This document shows, piece by piece, positions 1 through 8,698 of a stretch of 64,000 nt of DNA. Numbering within the stretch: the first letter of the stretch is position 1; each line of letters begins with the position of its first letter. The translations under genes and the position numbers were made by a program. This stretch comes from UBA964 sp037444685 (GTDB lineage Bacteria; Pseudomonadota; Gammaproteobacteria; Steroidobacterales; Steroidobacteraceae): contig JBBILX010000011.1 in NCBI GenBank assembly GCA_037444685.1, positions 62,001 through 126,000 on the forward strand, read 5' to 3'. The notes under the pieces are model-generated. The model worked only from the letters and a program-made list of their open reading frames with translations, did not search any database and was not told where the DNA came from.

Positions 1-1
1 G

Positions 2-403
2 AGCTGGCCGTTCGCGGCGCGGCCAGCGCCGGCGCCAGAGGTCGTCGACGAGCTACTGTTCGAGTCCGTGGGCGACGCGCCCGTGAACGCCTTCCCGCAG
101 TACTTCCGGCGCAATACGCTGATCGTCGACATGACTGCGGCCGGCGCCGCGGGCGCCGTCACGTTACGGCCGCGCTCCCGGTTCGGCTGGCCGGTCCGCG
201 TCGCCTTCCGCGTGCGGCCGGGTGCGTTCGCCGCGCTCGAGGTGTTCGGGGCCCAACGACTCGTGCTGCCGGTCGTCGCCGACGGGCGCCGCACCACGCT
301 CGATCTCGAGCTGCCGCCGGGTTTCGTGCCGGCCCGCGACGATCGCGCGATCGAAGTGCGCTGGGGCGCGGTCGGCGGGGTTCAGTCCGTGCCGATCGGC
401 TGA
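2..403 (+). CDS. C-terminal part of an unidentified protein, cut by the window edge
   Basis: A reading frame is open from the first bases of the window and ends at a TGA, giving about 133 residues with no need for an internal start. The product is not recognised. It has a run of alternating hydrophobic and charged residues resembling a beta-rich domain (for example the stretch LVLPVVADGRRTTLDLEL) and no membrane segment. Its last 22 bases overlap the 3' end of apaH, which is read from the other strand, so the two genes converge. The reading is supported by the continuous frame and plausible composition, but GC-rich DNA often gives open frames by chance, so confidence is moderate. Confidence 0.5.
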   Translation, partial: SWPFAARPAPAPEVVDELLFESVGDAPVNAFPQYFRRNTLIVDMTAAGAAGAVTLRPRSRFGWPVRVAFRVRPGAFAALEVFGAQRLVLPVVADGRRTTLDLELPPGFVPARDDRAIEVRWGAVGGVQSVPIG

Positions 404-1212
404 TAGCCCGCGCAGGGTTCGCTGTAGCGACAGCGCTCGTCGAGCGACCACGCGGTCAGGCTGCCGCCCCAGACGCAGCCCGTGTCGAGCGCCACGATAT
501 CGCCCGCGTCGAGGAAGCCGAGCGTCGACCAATGGCCGAACAGGATCGGCGTGCCGGCGCTGGCACGGCCCGGGACGCGAAACCAGGGCATGAACTCGCC
601 GTCGTCCTGCGACGGTGCCTGCTTGCGCGACAGGTCCATCAGGCCGCGCACCGTGCAGTAGCGCAGCCGGGTCAGCGCGTTGATGACGCAGCGCCAGCGC
701 TCCGGCCCGCGCAGTGCGTCGTGCCAGCGCGCGGGCTGGTTGCCGTACATCGAGTCGAGCAGCTGGCGCGGTCGTGAGCGCAGCACAGCGCCCACTTCGC
801 CGGCCAGCCTCAGCGCGTCGCTGGCGCTCCACTGCGGCAGCAGCCCGGCGTGGACCAGCAGTTCCGGCCGGTCGGGGTCGCGGTGCGCGAGCGGTCGGGT
901 CAGCAGCCATTCGATCAACTCTTCGCGATCCGGTGCCTCGAGTACGTCGGCGAGCGTGTCGCTGCGCTTGGGTCGCGCGGCGGTGCCGAGCGCCAGCGCC
1001 AGCAGGTGCAGATCGTGATTGCCGAGCACGACCACCGCGTTGTCGCCGAGCGCGCGGACGAGGCGCAGCACGCCGGCCGAGTCGGGACCGCGGTTGACGA
1101 GATCGCCGACGAACCAGATCTGGTCGCGGTCGCTGCGGAAGCGCAGTCGCGCGAGCAGGGCGCGCAGCTCCGCAGCGCAGCCCTGCACGTCGCCAATCGC
1201 GTAGTGGCCCAT
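382..1212 (-). CDS. apaH: Diadenosine tetraphosphatase ApaH
   Basis: Symmetrically hydrolyses Ap4A to two ADP in the cytoplasm; in bacteria it also removes NpnN caps from RNA. The 276-residue length fits the family (about 280). The metallophosphoesterase motifs are all visible: GDVQG near residue 7, GDLVNRG at 36-42 and GNHD at 64-67. The start at MGHYAIGDVQG was chosen because the residues upstream of it look like out-of-frame noise. It is the last gene of the lptD-surA-pdxA-rsmA-usp-apaG-apaH operon, in the same relative order as in enterics apart from the inserted usp gene. Confidence 0.95.
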   Translation of the reverse strand: MGHYAIGDVQGCAAELRALLARLRFRSDRDQIWFVGDLVNRGPDSAGVLRLVRALGDNAVVVLGNHDLHLLALALGTAARPKRSDTLADVLEAPDREELIEWLLTRPLAHRDPDRPELLVHAGLLPQWSASDALRLAGEVGAVLRSRPRQLLDSMYGNQPARWHDALRGPERWRCVINALTRLRYCTVRGLMDLSRKQAPSQDDGEFMPWFRVPGRASAGTPILFGHWSTLGFLDAGDIVALDTGCVWGGSLTAWSLDERCRYSEPCAGYQPIGTD

Positions 1213-1222
1213 CGCTGGCGTG

Positions 1223-1594
1223 CTACTGCAGCACGCCGGGCTTGGCGAGGCGGAACGGCGCGATCGGCGCGTCGAAGCGCTCGCCATCGTCAGCGAGCAT
1301 CTGGTAGCTGCCGTGCATGACGCCGACAGGGGTTTCGATCACCGCTCCGCTCGAGTAGCGGAAACCCTGGCCCGGCTGCAGATAGGGTTGCTCGCCGACC
1401 ACACCGTCGCCGCGCACCTCCTGGACGCGACCGTCGGCGTCGGTGATGATCCAGTGGCGCGTCATCAGCCGCGCGGCGACCTCGCCTTCGTTACGGATGG
1501 TGATCGTGTAGGCGAACACGTAGCGGCGCTCGCGTGGCTCCGACTGGTCGGCGAGGTAGGCCGTCTCGACGTCGATGCCGATCCGATGGCGCAT
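1223..1594 (-). CDS. apaG: ApaG domain protein
   Basis: A 123-residue, single-domain ApaG protein with the immunoglobulin-like fold of this family (DUF525). The conserved core is recognisable, including YVFAYTITIRNEG, the TRHWIITDADG strand and the GVVGEQPYLQPGQGFRYSSG segment. Its biochemical role is not settled; homologues bind nucleotides or metal, and it is genetically linked to ApaH. It lies 10 bp upstream of apaH in the same transcription unit and should be co-expressed with it. Confidence 0.95.
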   Translation of the reverse strand: MRHRIGIDVETAYLADQSEPRERRYVFAYTITIRNEGEVAARLMTRHWIITDADGRVQEVRGDGVVGEQPYLQPGQGFRYSSGAVIETPVGVMHGSYQMLADDGERFDAPIAPFRLAKPGVLQ

Positions 1595-1621
1595 GTCGAC
1601 GGCCCTGCGTGCGCTCCGGCC

Positions 1622-2065
1622 TCAGCTCCTGCCGCCGGGGATACGAACCGCCAGCACGTCGCAGGGCGCTTCATGCAGCACCGTGTCCTCGGTCAGGTTT
1701 ACGAGGACCGAAACGCCGTGTCGCTCGCGGCTGCCGATGACGATCAGATCGGCACCGCGTTCCCGGGCGACGCGGATGATCTCCACCTTGATGCTGCCGG
1801 GTTCGACGAAGACAGAGTCGGCCGCGATGCCGACCTCGGCCGCGAAGGCGAACAGACGCTGCCGAGCCCGCTCGATCAGCTCCTCCTCGATCTGCACCGC
1901 CGGCATCAGCGTCTCGCCCATCGGCTCGACGGGCACGAACTCGAAAACGTGCAGCAGTTCGACCTTGCCGCCACAGGCCTGCGCGACCTCGAGCGCGCGA
2001 CGCGCGATCAGCCCGGCATCCTCGCCGAGATCGACGACGCACAGGATCTTGCGATACAGGCCCAT
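1622..2065 (-). CDS. Universal stress protein (UspA family)
   Basis: A 147-residue single Usp domain starting MGLYRKILCVVDL, typical of the first strand of the family. The last third carries DLIVIGSRERHG, the usual position of the ATP-binding loop, but the expected distal Gly-Ser/Thr of the G-2x-G-9x-G(S/T) motif is replaced by Asn-Leu-Thr. It may therefore be a UspA-type member that does not bind ATP (inference). It sits between rsmA and apaG, which are normally adjacent, so it is an insertion into a conserved operon. An upstream in-frame ATG exists but gives an Arg-rich tail overlapping rsmA, so the internal start was preferred. Confidence 0.9.
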   Translation of the reverse strand: MGLYRKILCVVDLGEDAGLIARRALEVAQACGGKVELLHVFEFVPVEPMGETLMPAVQIEEELIERARQRLFAFAAEVGIAADSVFVEPGSIKVEIIRVARERGADLIVIGSRERHGVSVLVNLTEDTVLHEAPCDVLAVRIPGGRS

Positions 2066-2075
2066 GCGCGAAACG

Positions 2076-2852
2076 CTAGCCGCTCGGCATCTGCCGCGCA
2101 AGCGCTCCGAACTGCGCCGGGCTCAACGTCTCGGGTCGTGCGCCGGGATCGATGCCGGCCGCCTCGATGTCGGCCGCGTCGAGCAGGCCACGGCAGGCGT
2201 TGCGCAGCGTCTTGCGGCGCTGCGAAAACGCCGCGCTGACGACTCGACCGTAGCGCGCATCGACCGCGAAGGCGGGACTGCGCCGCACGCTGAGCCGCAC
2301 GACGGCCGACCAGACCCGTGGCGGCGGCTGGAACGCCCCGGGTCCGACCTCGAACAGCGTTTCGGCCTCGACCCAGGGCGCCAGCATCACACCGAGTCGT
2401 CCGTAGTGCTCGCTGCCCGGCTCGGCGACGATGCGCGCAACGACCTCCCGCTGCAGCATCACGTGCATGTCGTCGATGGCGGCCGGGCTCTCGAGCAGGT
2501 GGAACAGCAGCGGCGTGGACACGTTGTAAGGGAGGTTGCCGACGATGCGCAGGCGCTGCCCCCGCTCGGCGGACAGCGCGGCGAAGTCGAAGCGGAGCGC
2601 ATCGGCACGGTGCAGCACGAAGCCGGCCGCACCGGCGAACGAACGCGCGAGTTCGGCCGCGAGATCGCGATCGATCTCCACTGCGTCGAGCCGGCCTGCG
2701 GCCGCGAGCAGTCCGCGGGTCAGAGCGCCGTGTCCGGGACCGATCTCGACGAGCGCGTCGCCCGGTCGGGCGGCGACGGCCGCGAGGATCCGTTCGCGCG
2801 TCGCCGGATCGTGCAGGAAATGCTGCCCGAAACGCCTGCGAGCGAACACCAT
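2076..2852 (-). CDS. rsmA: 16S rRNA dimethyladenosine transferase RsmA (KsgA)
   Basis: Dimethylates two adjacent adenines in the 3'-terminal hairpin of 16S rRNA during 30S maturation, using SAM. The 258-residue protein opens with the family hallmark RRFGQHFLHD. It has the SAM motif EIGPGHGALT around residues 36-45 and the catalytic NLPY at 106-109. The C-terminal helical domain carries FSQRRKTLRNA. It follows pdxA by 12 bp, the standard pdxA-rsmA-apaG-apaH order. Confidence 0.97.
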   Translation of the reverse strand: MVFARRRFGQHFLHDPATRERILAAVAARPGDALVEIGPGHGALTRGLLAAAGRLDAVEIDRDLAAELARSFAGAAGFVLHRADALRFDFAALSAERGQRLRIVGNLPYNVSTPLLFHLLESPAAIDDMHVMLQREVVARIVAEPGSEHYGRLGVMLAPWVEAETLFEVGPGAFQPPPRVWSAVVRLSVRRSPAFAVDARYGRVVSAAFSQRRKTLRNACRGLLDAADIEAAGIDPGARPETLSPAQFGALARQMPSG

Positions 2853-2864
2853 CCGACGCGCTGC

Positions 2865-3881
2865 TCAGCCGCTCGCAGCGCAGTCTGCCGAGCGCGCTGC
2901 GAACTCGATGGCGAGGCGCAGCGCCGCACGCAGGCTGCCGGGGTCGGCGCGGCCGCTGCCAGCGAGTGTCAGCGCGGTGCCGTGGTCGACCGACGTGCGC
3001 AGGATAGGCAGGCCCAGTGTGACGTTGACCGCCTCACCGAAGCCGGCGTGTTTGAGGACCGGCAGGCCCTGGTCGTGGTACATCGCGAGCACGACGTCGT
3101 GCTGGGACAGTTCGCGCGGCACGAACACCGTATCGGCCGGCAGCGGTCCGGCGACGCTGATGCCTGCGCGGCGCGCCTCGTCGATCGCCGGGCCGATGGT
3201 CTCGATCTCCTCATCACCGAGGTGACCCGCTTCGCCGGCGTGCGGGTTCAGGCCGCAGACGGCAATCCGCGGCCGCGCCAGACCCCAGAGTCGGCGCAGG
3301 TCGGCATCGACGACACGCAGGGTTGCGACGAGCCGCTCGCGCGTGATGGCCGAGCTGACCTCGCGCAGCGCGACATGCGTCGTCGCCAGCGCGACCCGCA
3401 GCGTCCCGGCGACCAGCAGCATCACCGGCTGGGCGCAGCCGGTGCGTTCGGCGAGGTACTCAGTGTGCCCGGAGAACGGCACGCCGGCGTCGTTGATCAC
3501 GCTCTTCTGCACGGGCGCCGTGACCAGCGCGTCAATACGGCCTGCCGCGATACCGTCGAGCGCGCCATCGAGCAGGGCGAGCACGTAGCGGCCGTTGGCC
3601 GGATCGAGGCGACCTGGCTCGGCGGGCATGGCGAGCGGCCGGTGCGCGACGGTCAGCGTGCCACGTCGGTGTCGGACGGGGGATTGGTCGGGGTCGAACT
3701 CGCGCAACTGCAACGGCTGGCCGATTGCACGCGCGCGTTCGGCCAGCAGCTCCCGATCGCAGAAACAGACCAGCTCGCAGTCCCAGTCGTGCTGCGCGGC
3801 GATCATCGCGCAGAGTTCGGGGCCGACGCCTGCCGGTTCCCCGGAGGTCAGCGCGATGCGCAGGGTTTGCGTCCCGCTCAC
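2865..3881 (-). CDS. pdxA: 4-hydroxythreonine-4-phosphate dehydrogenase PdxA
   Basis: NAD-dependent oxidation of 4-phosphohydroxythreonine in the DXP-dependent pyridoxal phosphate pathway. The protein has the PdxA N-terminus (ALTSGEPAGVGPEL), the SGHTEYLAE metal-ligand segment in the middle and MYHDQGLPVLK near the C-terminus. The chosen start is GTG, which gives 338 residues (family about 330) and falls 16 bp after the surA stop; a GAGG sequence lies just upstream. The next upstream ATG would overlap surA and add a non-conserved tail. Second gene after surA in the operon. Confidence 0.95.
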   Translation of the reverse strand: MSGTQTLRIALTSGEPAGVGPELCAMIAAQHDWDCELVCFCDRELLAERARAIGQPLQLREFDPDQSPVRHRRGTLTVAHRPLAMPAEPGRLDPANGRYVLALLDGALDGIAAGRIDALVTAPVQKSVINDAGVPFSGHTEYLAERTGCAQPVMLLVAGTLRVALATTHVALREVSSAITRERLVATLRVVDADLRRLWGLARPRIAVCGLNPHAGEAGHLGDEEIETIGPAIDEARRAGISVAGPLPADTVFVPRELSQHDVVLAMYHDQGLPVLKHAGFGEAVNVTLGLPILRTSVDHGTALTLAGSGRADPGSLRAALRLAIEFAARSADCAASG

Positions 3882-3897
3882 GCGGTGTGCCGCTGCC

Positions 3898-5232
3898 TCA
3901 GAGCCGGGTCTCGACGTAGGCTTCATCGCGCAGGCGGCGCAACCACAGCTCGGTCTCCTCCTCGGCCCTGCTCTCGCGAAGCTGCAGGAACGCGCGCTGA
4001 CGTCGCAGCTCTTCGGTGTTGTCGAAATCGCGTCGGCCGAGTACCTGGACGATGTGCCAGCCGAACTGCGTCCGGAACGGCTCGCTGATCTCGTTTTCGG
4101 CGAGACTCGCGAGCACCGCCTCGAATTCGGGAACGAAATTGCCTGGCGCGTTCCAGCCGAGATCACCGCCCTCGGCGGCCGAACCGGGGTCCTCGGACAC
4201 GGTCTTGGCGAGGCCAGCGAAATCCTCGCCAGCGAGGATCCGCTGACGGATGGCCAGCAGCCGCTGGCGTACCGTCGCATCGTCCTGGATCTCGTTTGGC
4301 TTGAGCAGGATATGGCGCGCGAGCGTCTGGCGCACCACCGATGGCACGTCGGCGCCGCGCACCTCGTTCAGGCGCACGATGTGATAGCCCGTCGGCGTGC
4401 GCAGCGGTTCGCTGACCTCGCCGGGTTTGAGGCCGACGACGAGGTCGGCGAGTACGGTCGGGATCTCGGGGCCGCGGCGCCAGCCGAGGTTGCCGCCGTC
4501 GAGCGCGGTCTGGCTGTTCGAGTAGGCGACCGCGAGGCGCGCGAAATCCTCTCCGCCGCGGGCACGCTCGACGACCTCGCGCGCGCGGCGGGCCGCCTCG
4601 TCGAGCTGCTGCGGGGTGGCGGCCTGCGGGACCGCGATCAGGATGTGCGAGAGGTTGTACTCGTTGAGCTCCGATGGGCGCGATTTCTGCTTCTCGAGGT
4701 ACTGCTCGAGCTCGCGCGGACTGACGTTGATGCGCTGTATCACGTCGCGCTGCCTGAGGATCTGCAGCGTGAGCTCGCGGCGCAGGCTGTCGCGATAGCT
4801 CGCGTAATCGATGCCTTGGCTGGCGAGCGCCTCAGGCAGCTGCGCGAGCTGCAGGCCGTTTCGCTGCGCGACGTCGGCGAGCGCCGCGTTGAGCTGCTCG
4901 TCGCCAATGCGTATGCCGGCGCGCCTCGCGCGCTGCATCTGGATCTCCTGAAGGATAAGGCGCTCGAGGACCTGCTGGCGCAGCACCGCCGGTGGCGGCA
5001 GCTCGAGTCCCTGCTGTCTGAGCCGCTCGGCGATCAGCAGCGCCTGCTCCTCGAGTTCGCTCTCGAGGACGATCCCGTCGTTCACGACCGCGACGACGCG
5101 ATCGAGCTTCTGGCCGGTATTGCTGGTCGCGCGTGTCGGCGTGGCCGTGACCTCGGAGGCCGACTGTTGCGCCGCGACGATCGTCGGCAGGCTCAGCAGC
5201 AAGACCAGGGCGCAAGCGGTGTGACGGGTCAT
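3898..5232 (-). CDS. surA: Periplasmic chaperone / peptidyl-prolyl isomerase SurA
   Basis: Periplasmic chaperone that hands unfolded outer-membrane proteins, LptD among them, to the BAM complex. It is 444 residues (E. coli 428), with a Sec signal peptide ending near VAAQQ at about residue 24. A SurA_N chaperone domain follows (VNDGIVLESELEEQ), then two parvulin-type PpiC domains: the first around SHILIAVP to TGYHIVRL, the second from RHILLKP to FGWHIVQV. The start at MTRHTACALV puts the signal peptide at the N-terminus. It is co-transcribed downstream of lptD, matching the functional link. Confidence 0.96.
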   Translation of the reverse strand: MTRHTACALVLLLSLPTIVAAQQSASEVTATPTRATSNTGQKLDRVVAVVNDGIVLESELEEQALLIAERLRQQGLELPPPAVLRQQVLERLILQEIQMQRARRAGIRIGDEQLNAALADVAQRNGLQLAQLPEALASQGIDYASYRDSLRRELTLQILRQRDVIQRINVSPRELEQYLEKQKSRPSELNEYNLSHILIAVPQAATPQQLDEAARRAREVVERARGGEDFARLAVAYSNSQTALDGGNLGWRRGPEIPTVLADLVVGLKPGEVSEPLRTPTGYHIVRLNEVRGADVPSVVRQTLARHILLKPNEIQDDATVRQRLLAIRQRILAGEDFAGLAKTVSEDPGSAAEGGDLGWNAPGNFVPEFEAVLASLAENEISEPFRTQFGWHIVQVLGRRDFDNTEELRRQRAFLQLRESRAEEETELWLRRLRDEAYVETRL

Positions 5233-5304
5233 CGGTAAAAGACTCCAAGGCCGATCCAGCATTCTAGCGAGAGAGTCGACTGCAGCGCGCGGCAAGCTTT
5301 CAGA

Positions 5305-7563
5305 TCAATAATTTAGTGTCGAAGTCGCGTAGCCGCGTATGGCCCGCTCGAGGAAGGCATCCGCCGGTGTTCCGACACTGGCGAGACCATTGAGTTCCAG
5401 TTGCAGGTAGATGCCGGTGTCGCGCTCACCGGTGCGACTCGACACGAAGCGGCGCGCCACCGCACGCAGTCGCCAGCAGCAGGCCCGATATTCGAGGCCG
5501 GCGAAGCGCTCGAGCGACTGGTCGGCCTCGAGGTCGTAGACCAGGCGTGCGAACAGGTTCCATCGCTTGCCGATGGGCCAGGCGCCGGAGACCTCGCCCT
5601 GCTCGAGCCGCTCGCGCTGAAAGCGATAGGCGAAGTTCATCACTCGCTCCGCGTCCGGCCGGTATTGCAGTCGAACCTGACTGCGTTCGTGTCGGCTCTC
5701 CTGCGGATTCCACTGAAAACCAAGGTCGACGCTCCAGTCGCGGTAAGGCGCCAGTGCGAGCTGACCGACGAGGTCCGAGCGCCGGCGCGAGGCAGGTGGC
5801 TCACCGGGGAGCACCACGCGCGGTGTCTCGAGATAGAAGGCCTGGCCGAGTGTCGCGGCCAGGAACTGGCTCTGGGTGCGCGAATCGAACAGCCGGGTCG
5901 TCAGGCCGACGCTGACCTGGTTGGCGTCGCCGACCCGATCGGCGCCGACGAAGCGGTTGGTGCTGAAGAGCTGCACGACATTGAGGTCGGGGCGCGCCGT
6001 GTCGAAGATCGGCAGGGCGTCCTGCTCGCGGAACGGCGTGTACAGGTAGAGCAGCCGAGGCTCGAGCGTCACGCGTCGCTGGCCCCGCATCCCTGCGGCA
6101 CGCTCGAAGACGAGCCCGGCATCGAGCGCCGCGAACGGCATGGACCTCTCGGGCTCATCGTCGGCGCCGGGGGCGACATCGTCGAGCGCATAGCGGGTGT
6201 AACGCCAGCCGGCCGACGGCCGCAGGAAGAATCCGGCGCCACGCAGGTCGAACCCGAGCGTCGGCGCCGCGTCCACGCGCCAGCCGGTGACACCGACCGA
6301 GCGGTCGAAGTTGACGAGCTCGGCATCGAGGCTGACTGCCAGCACGCCGTTCGGGCCGAAATTCCACGCACCCGCGGCGAGCAGGCGCGGCAGCCTCGCA
6401 TAAGGCCGTTCGTCCAGCGGCAGATCCCGATCGATGGTCTGGAACTGCTGGAACTCGCCGCGCAGGCGCCAGAACTCGTTGCGGTAGGCGATCTCTGCGA
6501 CGCGTTCCACGAAGGCGACGCTCGTGCCCTCGGGCCCCTGCGCGAAATCCTCGAACCACGCCGTATCGCCGACGTCCTCGGCGGCGATCCGCAGCCGCCA
6601 GTTGTCGGCGAAGTCGGCGCGATGATCGAGCCGCAGCCGCGTGCGGTCGCGCCCGGCGAGATCGTCGCCGGGTAGCAGGTTCGCACGCAGCTGCCCGACC
6701 TGCCGCTCGAGCAGCCAGCGCGCCTCGATGCCGAGGTCGAGACCGCGACGCTGGTAGAACGTCGGTTCGAGAGTCAGGTCGACGTTCGTCCGCAGGTTCC
6801 AATACCACGGCACCGTCAGCTGTGCGCCGCTGCGCGTGCTCTGACCGAGATTCGGGAACAGGAAGCCGGTCTTGCGCTCGCTGCCGAGCGGGAAGGAGAT
6901 GTAGGGCAGGTAGAGGATCGGCACGCCTTTGAACTGAACCTGGGCATGGCGCCCGGTGCCGGTGCGGCGGCGCGTGTCGAGCCGGATGTCGTGCGCCGCG
7001 ATGCGCCAGGCGTCGTCACCCGTTGGACACGTCGTAAACGTGACGCCCTCGAGATCGATCACGCCATCGACCTCGATGCGCATGCGGCCGGCCGTGCCGC
7101 GCGCCGGCCGCTGCGGCAGCTCGAACTCGGCGCGCTCGAACCTGGCGCCGACGGCCTCGCCATACTCGCCGTCGCGGCCGCGCACACGCACGACCGGATC
7201 GCGGTATTCGACCGAGCCGCTCACGCTGAAAGCGTTGCGCCCAGCGTCGTACTCGACGCGCTCGGCCCGCAGCTCGCGGTCTCCCTGCCGCACGCGGACG
7301 TTCCCCGACAGCGCCGCGTCGCCGTCGACGCCGAGTTTCGCCGCGTCGCTCGTGATGTCGATGTCACTCGGCGCTGGGGCGTCTGGTCGGTCGGGGACGG
7401 CACCGGCCAGGCGGGCAGGCCGCTGTACCTCGGCGGCGACCACGCCGGTCGGGGCTGGGCAGAGTGGCGCGACCTGCGCAGTTTGTGCCTGCTGCGCCTG
7501 CGCGAGTGGCGCCCCCGGCAGCGCGGCGCACGCGGTCAACAAAGCGGCCGGGAGAGCTCTCAT
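5305..7563 (-). CDS. lptD: LPS-assembly outer-membrane protein LptD
   Basis: Outer-membrane beta-barrel that, with the lipoprotein LptE, inserts lipopolysaccharide into the outer leaflet. About 752 residues (E. coli 784). It has a signal peptide (hydrophobic stretch then ALAQAQQ-like cleavage site), an OstA/LptA-like beta-jellyroll around residues 80-200 (DGDAALSGNVRVRQGDREL) and then the large LptD barrel domain. The barrel domain includes the strongly conserved region FLFPNLGQSTRSG and YWNLRTNVDLTLEP. Two ATGs, 12 bp apart, are possible starts. The inner one is chosen because a perfect -10 box overlaps the outer one. First gene of the minus-strand operon, and divergent from amgK. Confidence 0.95.
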   Translation of the reverse strand: MRALPAALLTACAALPGAPLAQAQQAQTAQVAPLCPAPTGVVAAEVQRPARLAGAVPDRPDAPAPSDIDITSDAAKLGVDGDAALSGNVRVRQGDRELRAERVEYDAGRNAFSVSGSVEYRDPVVRVRGRDGEYGEAVGARFERAEFELPQRPARGTAGRMRIEVDGVIDLEGVTFTTCPTGDDAWRIAAHDIRLDTRRRTGTGRHAQVQFKGVPILYLPYISFPLGSERKTGFLFPNLGQSTRSGAQLTVPWYWNLRTNVDLTLEPTFYQRRGLDLGIEARWLLERQVGQLRANLLPGDDLAGRDRTRLRLDHRADFADNWRLRIAAEDVGDTAWFEDFAQGPEGTSVAFVERVAEIAYRNEFWRLRGEFQQFQTIDRDLPLDERPYARLPRLLAAGAWNFGPNGVLAVSLDAELVNFDRSVGVTGWRVDAAPTLGFDLRGAGFFLRPSAGWRYTRYALDDVAPGADDEPERSMPFAALDAGLVFERAAGMRGQRRVTLEPRLLYLYTPFREQDALPIFDTARPDLNVVQLFSTNRFVGADRVGDANQVSVGLTTRLFDSRTQSQFLAATLGQAFYLETPRVVLPGEPPASRRRSDLVGQLALAPYRDWSVDLGFQWNPQESRHERSQVRLQYRPDAERVMNFAYRFQRERLEQGEVSGAWPIGKRWNLFARLVYDLEADQSLERFAGLEYRACCWRLRAVARRFVSSRTGERDTGIYLQLELNGLASVGTPADAFLERAIRGYATSTLNY

Positions 7564-7573
7564 GGACCGGAGC

Positions 7574-7581
7574 ATTATAAT
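7574..7581. promoter_or_regulatory. Palindromic -10 element shared by lptD and amgK
   Basis: The octamer ATTATAAT is its own reverse complement, so it presents a consensus TATAAT hexamer to both divergent genes. It lies about 10 bp before the lptD start and about 28 bp before the amgK start. No good -35 is visible on either side at 16-18 bp. In DNA this GC-rich an 8-bp pure A/T palindrome between divergent starts is unlikely to be accidental, but promoter activity is inferred. Confidence 0.5.
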
Positions 7582-7609
7582 GAGCCATGGCCTTGCGCCG
7601 TTGGAAATC

Positions 7610-8680
7610 ATGAGCCAGTCCGACCCGCGCCGCGCGGCCCTCGAACGCTGGCTCGCGGCGCTGCTGCCCGGCAGGGTGCGGGCCTTAGAGATCGCGTCGG
7701 CCGATGCGAGCTTCCGGCGCTACTTCCGCGCGCGACTCGTCGAGCGCGATCCGCTTGGCGACTCGCTGATCGTGATGGACGCGCCGCCCGAGCGCGAGGA
7801 TGTCCGACCCTATCTGCACGTGGCGAGACTGCTCGAGCGCGCCGGTGTGCACGTGCCTCACGTGCATGAGGTCGACCTCGAGCAGGGACTGGTGCTGCTC
7901 GAGGATCTCGGCACGCGCCCGTTCCTCGGCGAGCTGCGCGCGCCGGGCGCTGCCGATCGGCTGTATGGCGATGCGCTCGCGGCGCTGGTCCGGATCGCCG
8001 TCGTGGGTCGCGAGCTCGCCACGGAGCTGCCTCCCTACGACGCGCCCGTGCTGGCGCGAGAGATGCGCCTGCTGACCGAGTGGTTCACCTCGCGCCATCT
8101 CGGTCTCGAGCTCGATGCCGAGGACGAGGCCATCCTGCGCTCCACCTTCGACTTCCTGATCGCCGAGTGCGAGATGCAGCCGGCCACGTTCGTCCATCGC
8201 GACTTCCACTCACGCAATCTCATGGTCGTGGCGGACCGCAACCCCGGCATCATCGATTTCCAGGACGCGCTGCGCGGACCGCTGGCCTACGATCTCGTCT
8301 CGCTGCTCAAGGACTGCTACATCGAGTGGCCACGCGAACGCGTCGAAGGCTGGCTGCGCTCGCAACACGATGCGCTGCGGCGGACGGGTTTCGCGGGCCT
8401 GCCCTCGCCGACCGAACTGCTGCGCCAGTTCGACCTGGTCGGCCTGCAACGGCACGTCAAGGTGCTCGGCATCTTTGCGCGGCTGTGGTACCGCGATGGC
8501 AAGCCGGGCTATCTCGCCGACCTGCCGCTGACGCTGCGCTACGCGCAGGACGCCGCCGCGCGGATCGGCGAGCTGCAGTCTTTCGCGCGCTGGCTGGAGC
8601 GGCGCATCGCCCCGCGTCTGGCGGCCGCGCAGGCGCGCGCGCTGGCGCCGCCGGTCGTCGCGATGAGCTGTCCGGCGTGA
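7610..8680 (+). CDS. amgK: N-acetylmuramate/N-acetylglucosamine kinase AmgK
   Basis: Aminoglycoside-phosphotransferase-fold kinase that phosphorylates the anomeric position of MurNAc/GlcNAc in the peptidoglycan recycling route that bypasses de novo MurA/MurB synthesis. The 356-residue protein carries the kinase motif HRDFHSRNLM (HxDxxxxN) and the metal-binding IIDFQDALRGPLAYD. The start was set at MSQSDPRR, preceded by GGA at a suitable distance. In-frame upstream ATGs would run through the shared -10 region. The MurU-like gene follows 18 bp later, which supports the AmgK assignment over other phosphotransferases. Confidence 0.9.
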   Translation: MSQSDPRRAALERWLAALLPGRVRALEIASADASFRRYFRARLVERDPLGDSLIVMDAPPEREDVRPYLHVARLLERAGVHVPHVHEVDLEQGLVLLEDLGTRPFLGELRAPGAADRLYGDALAALVRIAVVGRELATELPPYDAPVLAREMRLLTEWFTSRHLGLELDAEDEAILRSTFDFLIAECEMQPATFVHRDFHSRNLMVVADRNPGIIDFQDALRGPLAYDLVSLLKDCYIEWPRERVEGWLRSQHDALRRTGFAGLPSPTELLRQFDLVGLQRHVKVLGIFARLWYRDGKPGYLADLPLTLRYAQDAAARIGELQSFARWLERRIAPRLAAAQARALAPPVVAMSCPA

Positions 8681-8698
8681 GCCGGACCTGAGGCAGCG

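Noticed and set aside
1575..4088. Very long open frame on the plus strand (over 800 codons) opposite apaG, usp, rsmA and pdxA
   Set aside because: The minus-strand genes have clear families; the plus frame is an Arg/Ala-rich shadow typical of GC-rich DNA with no motif.
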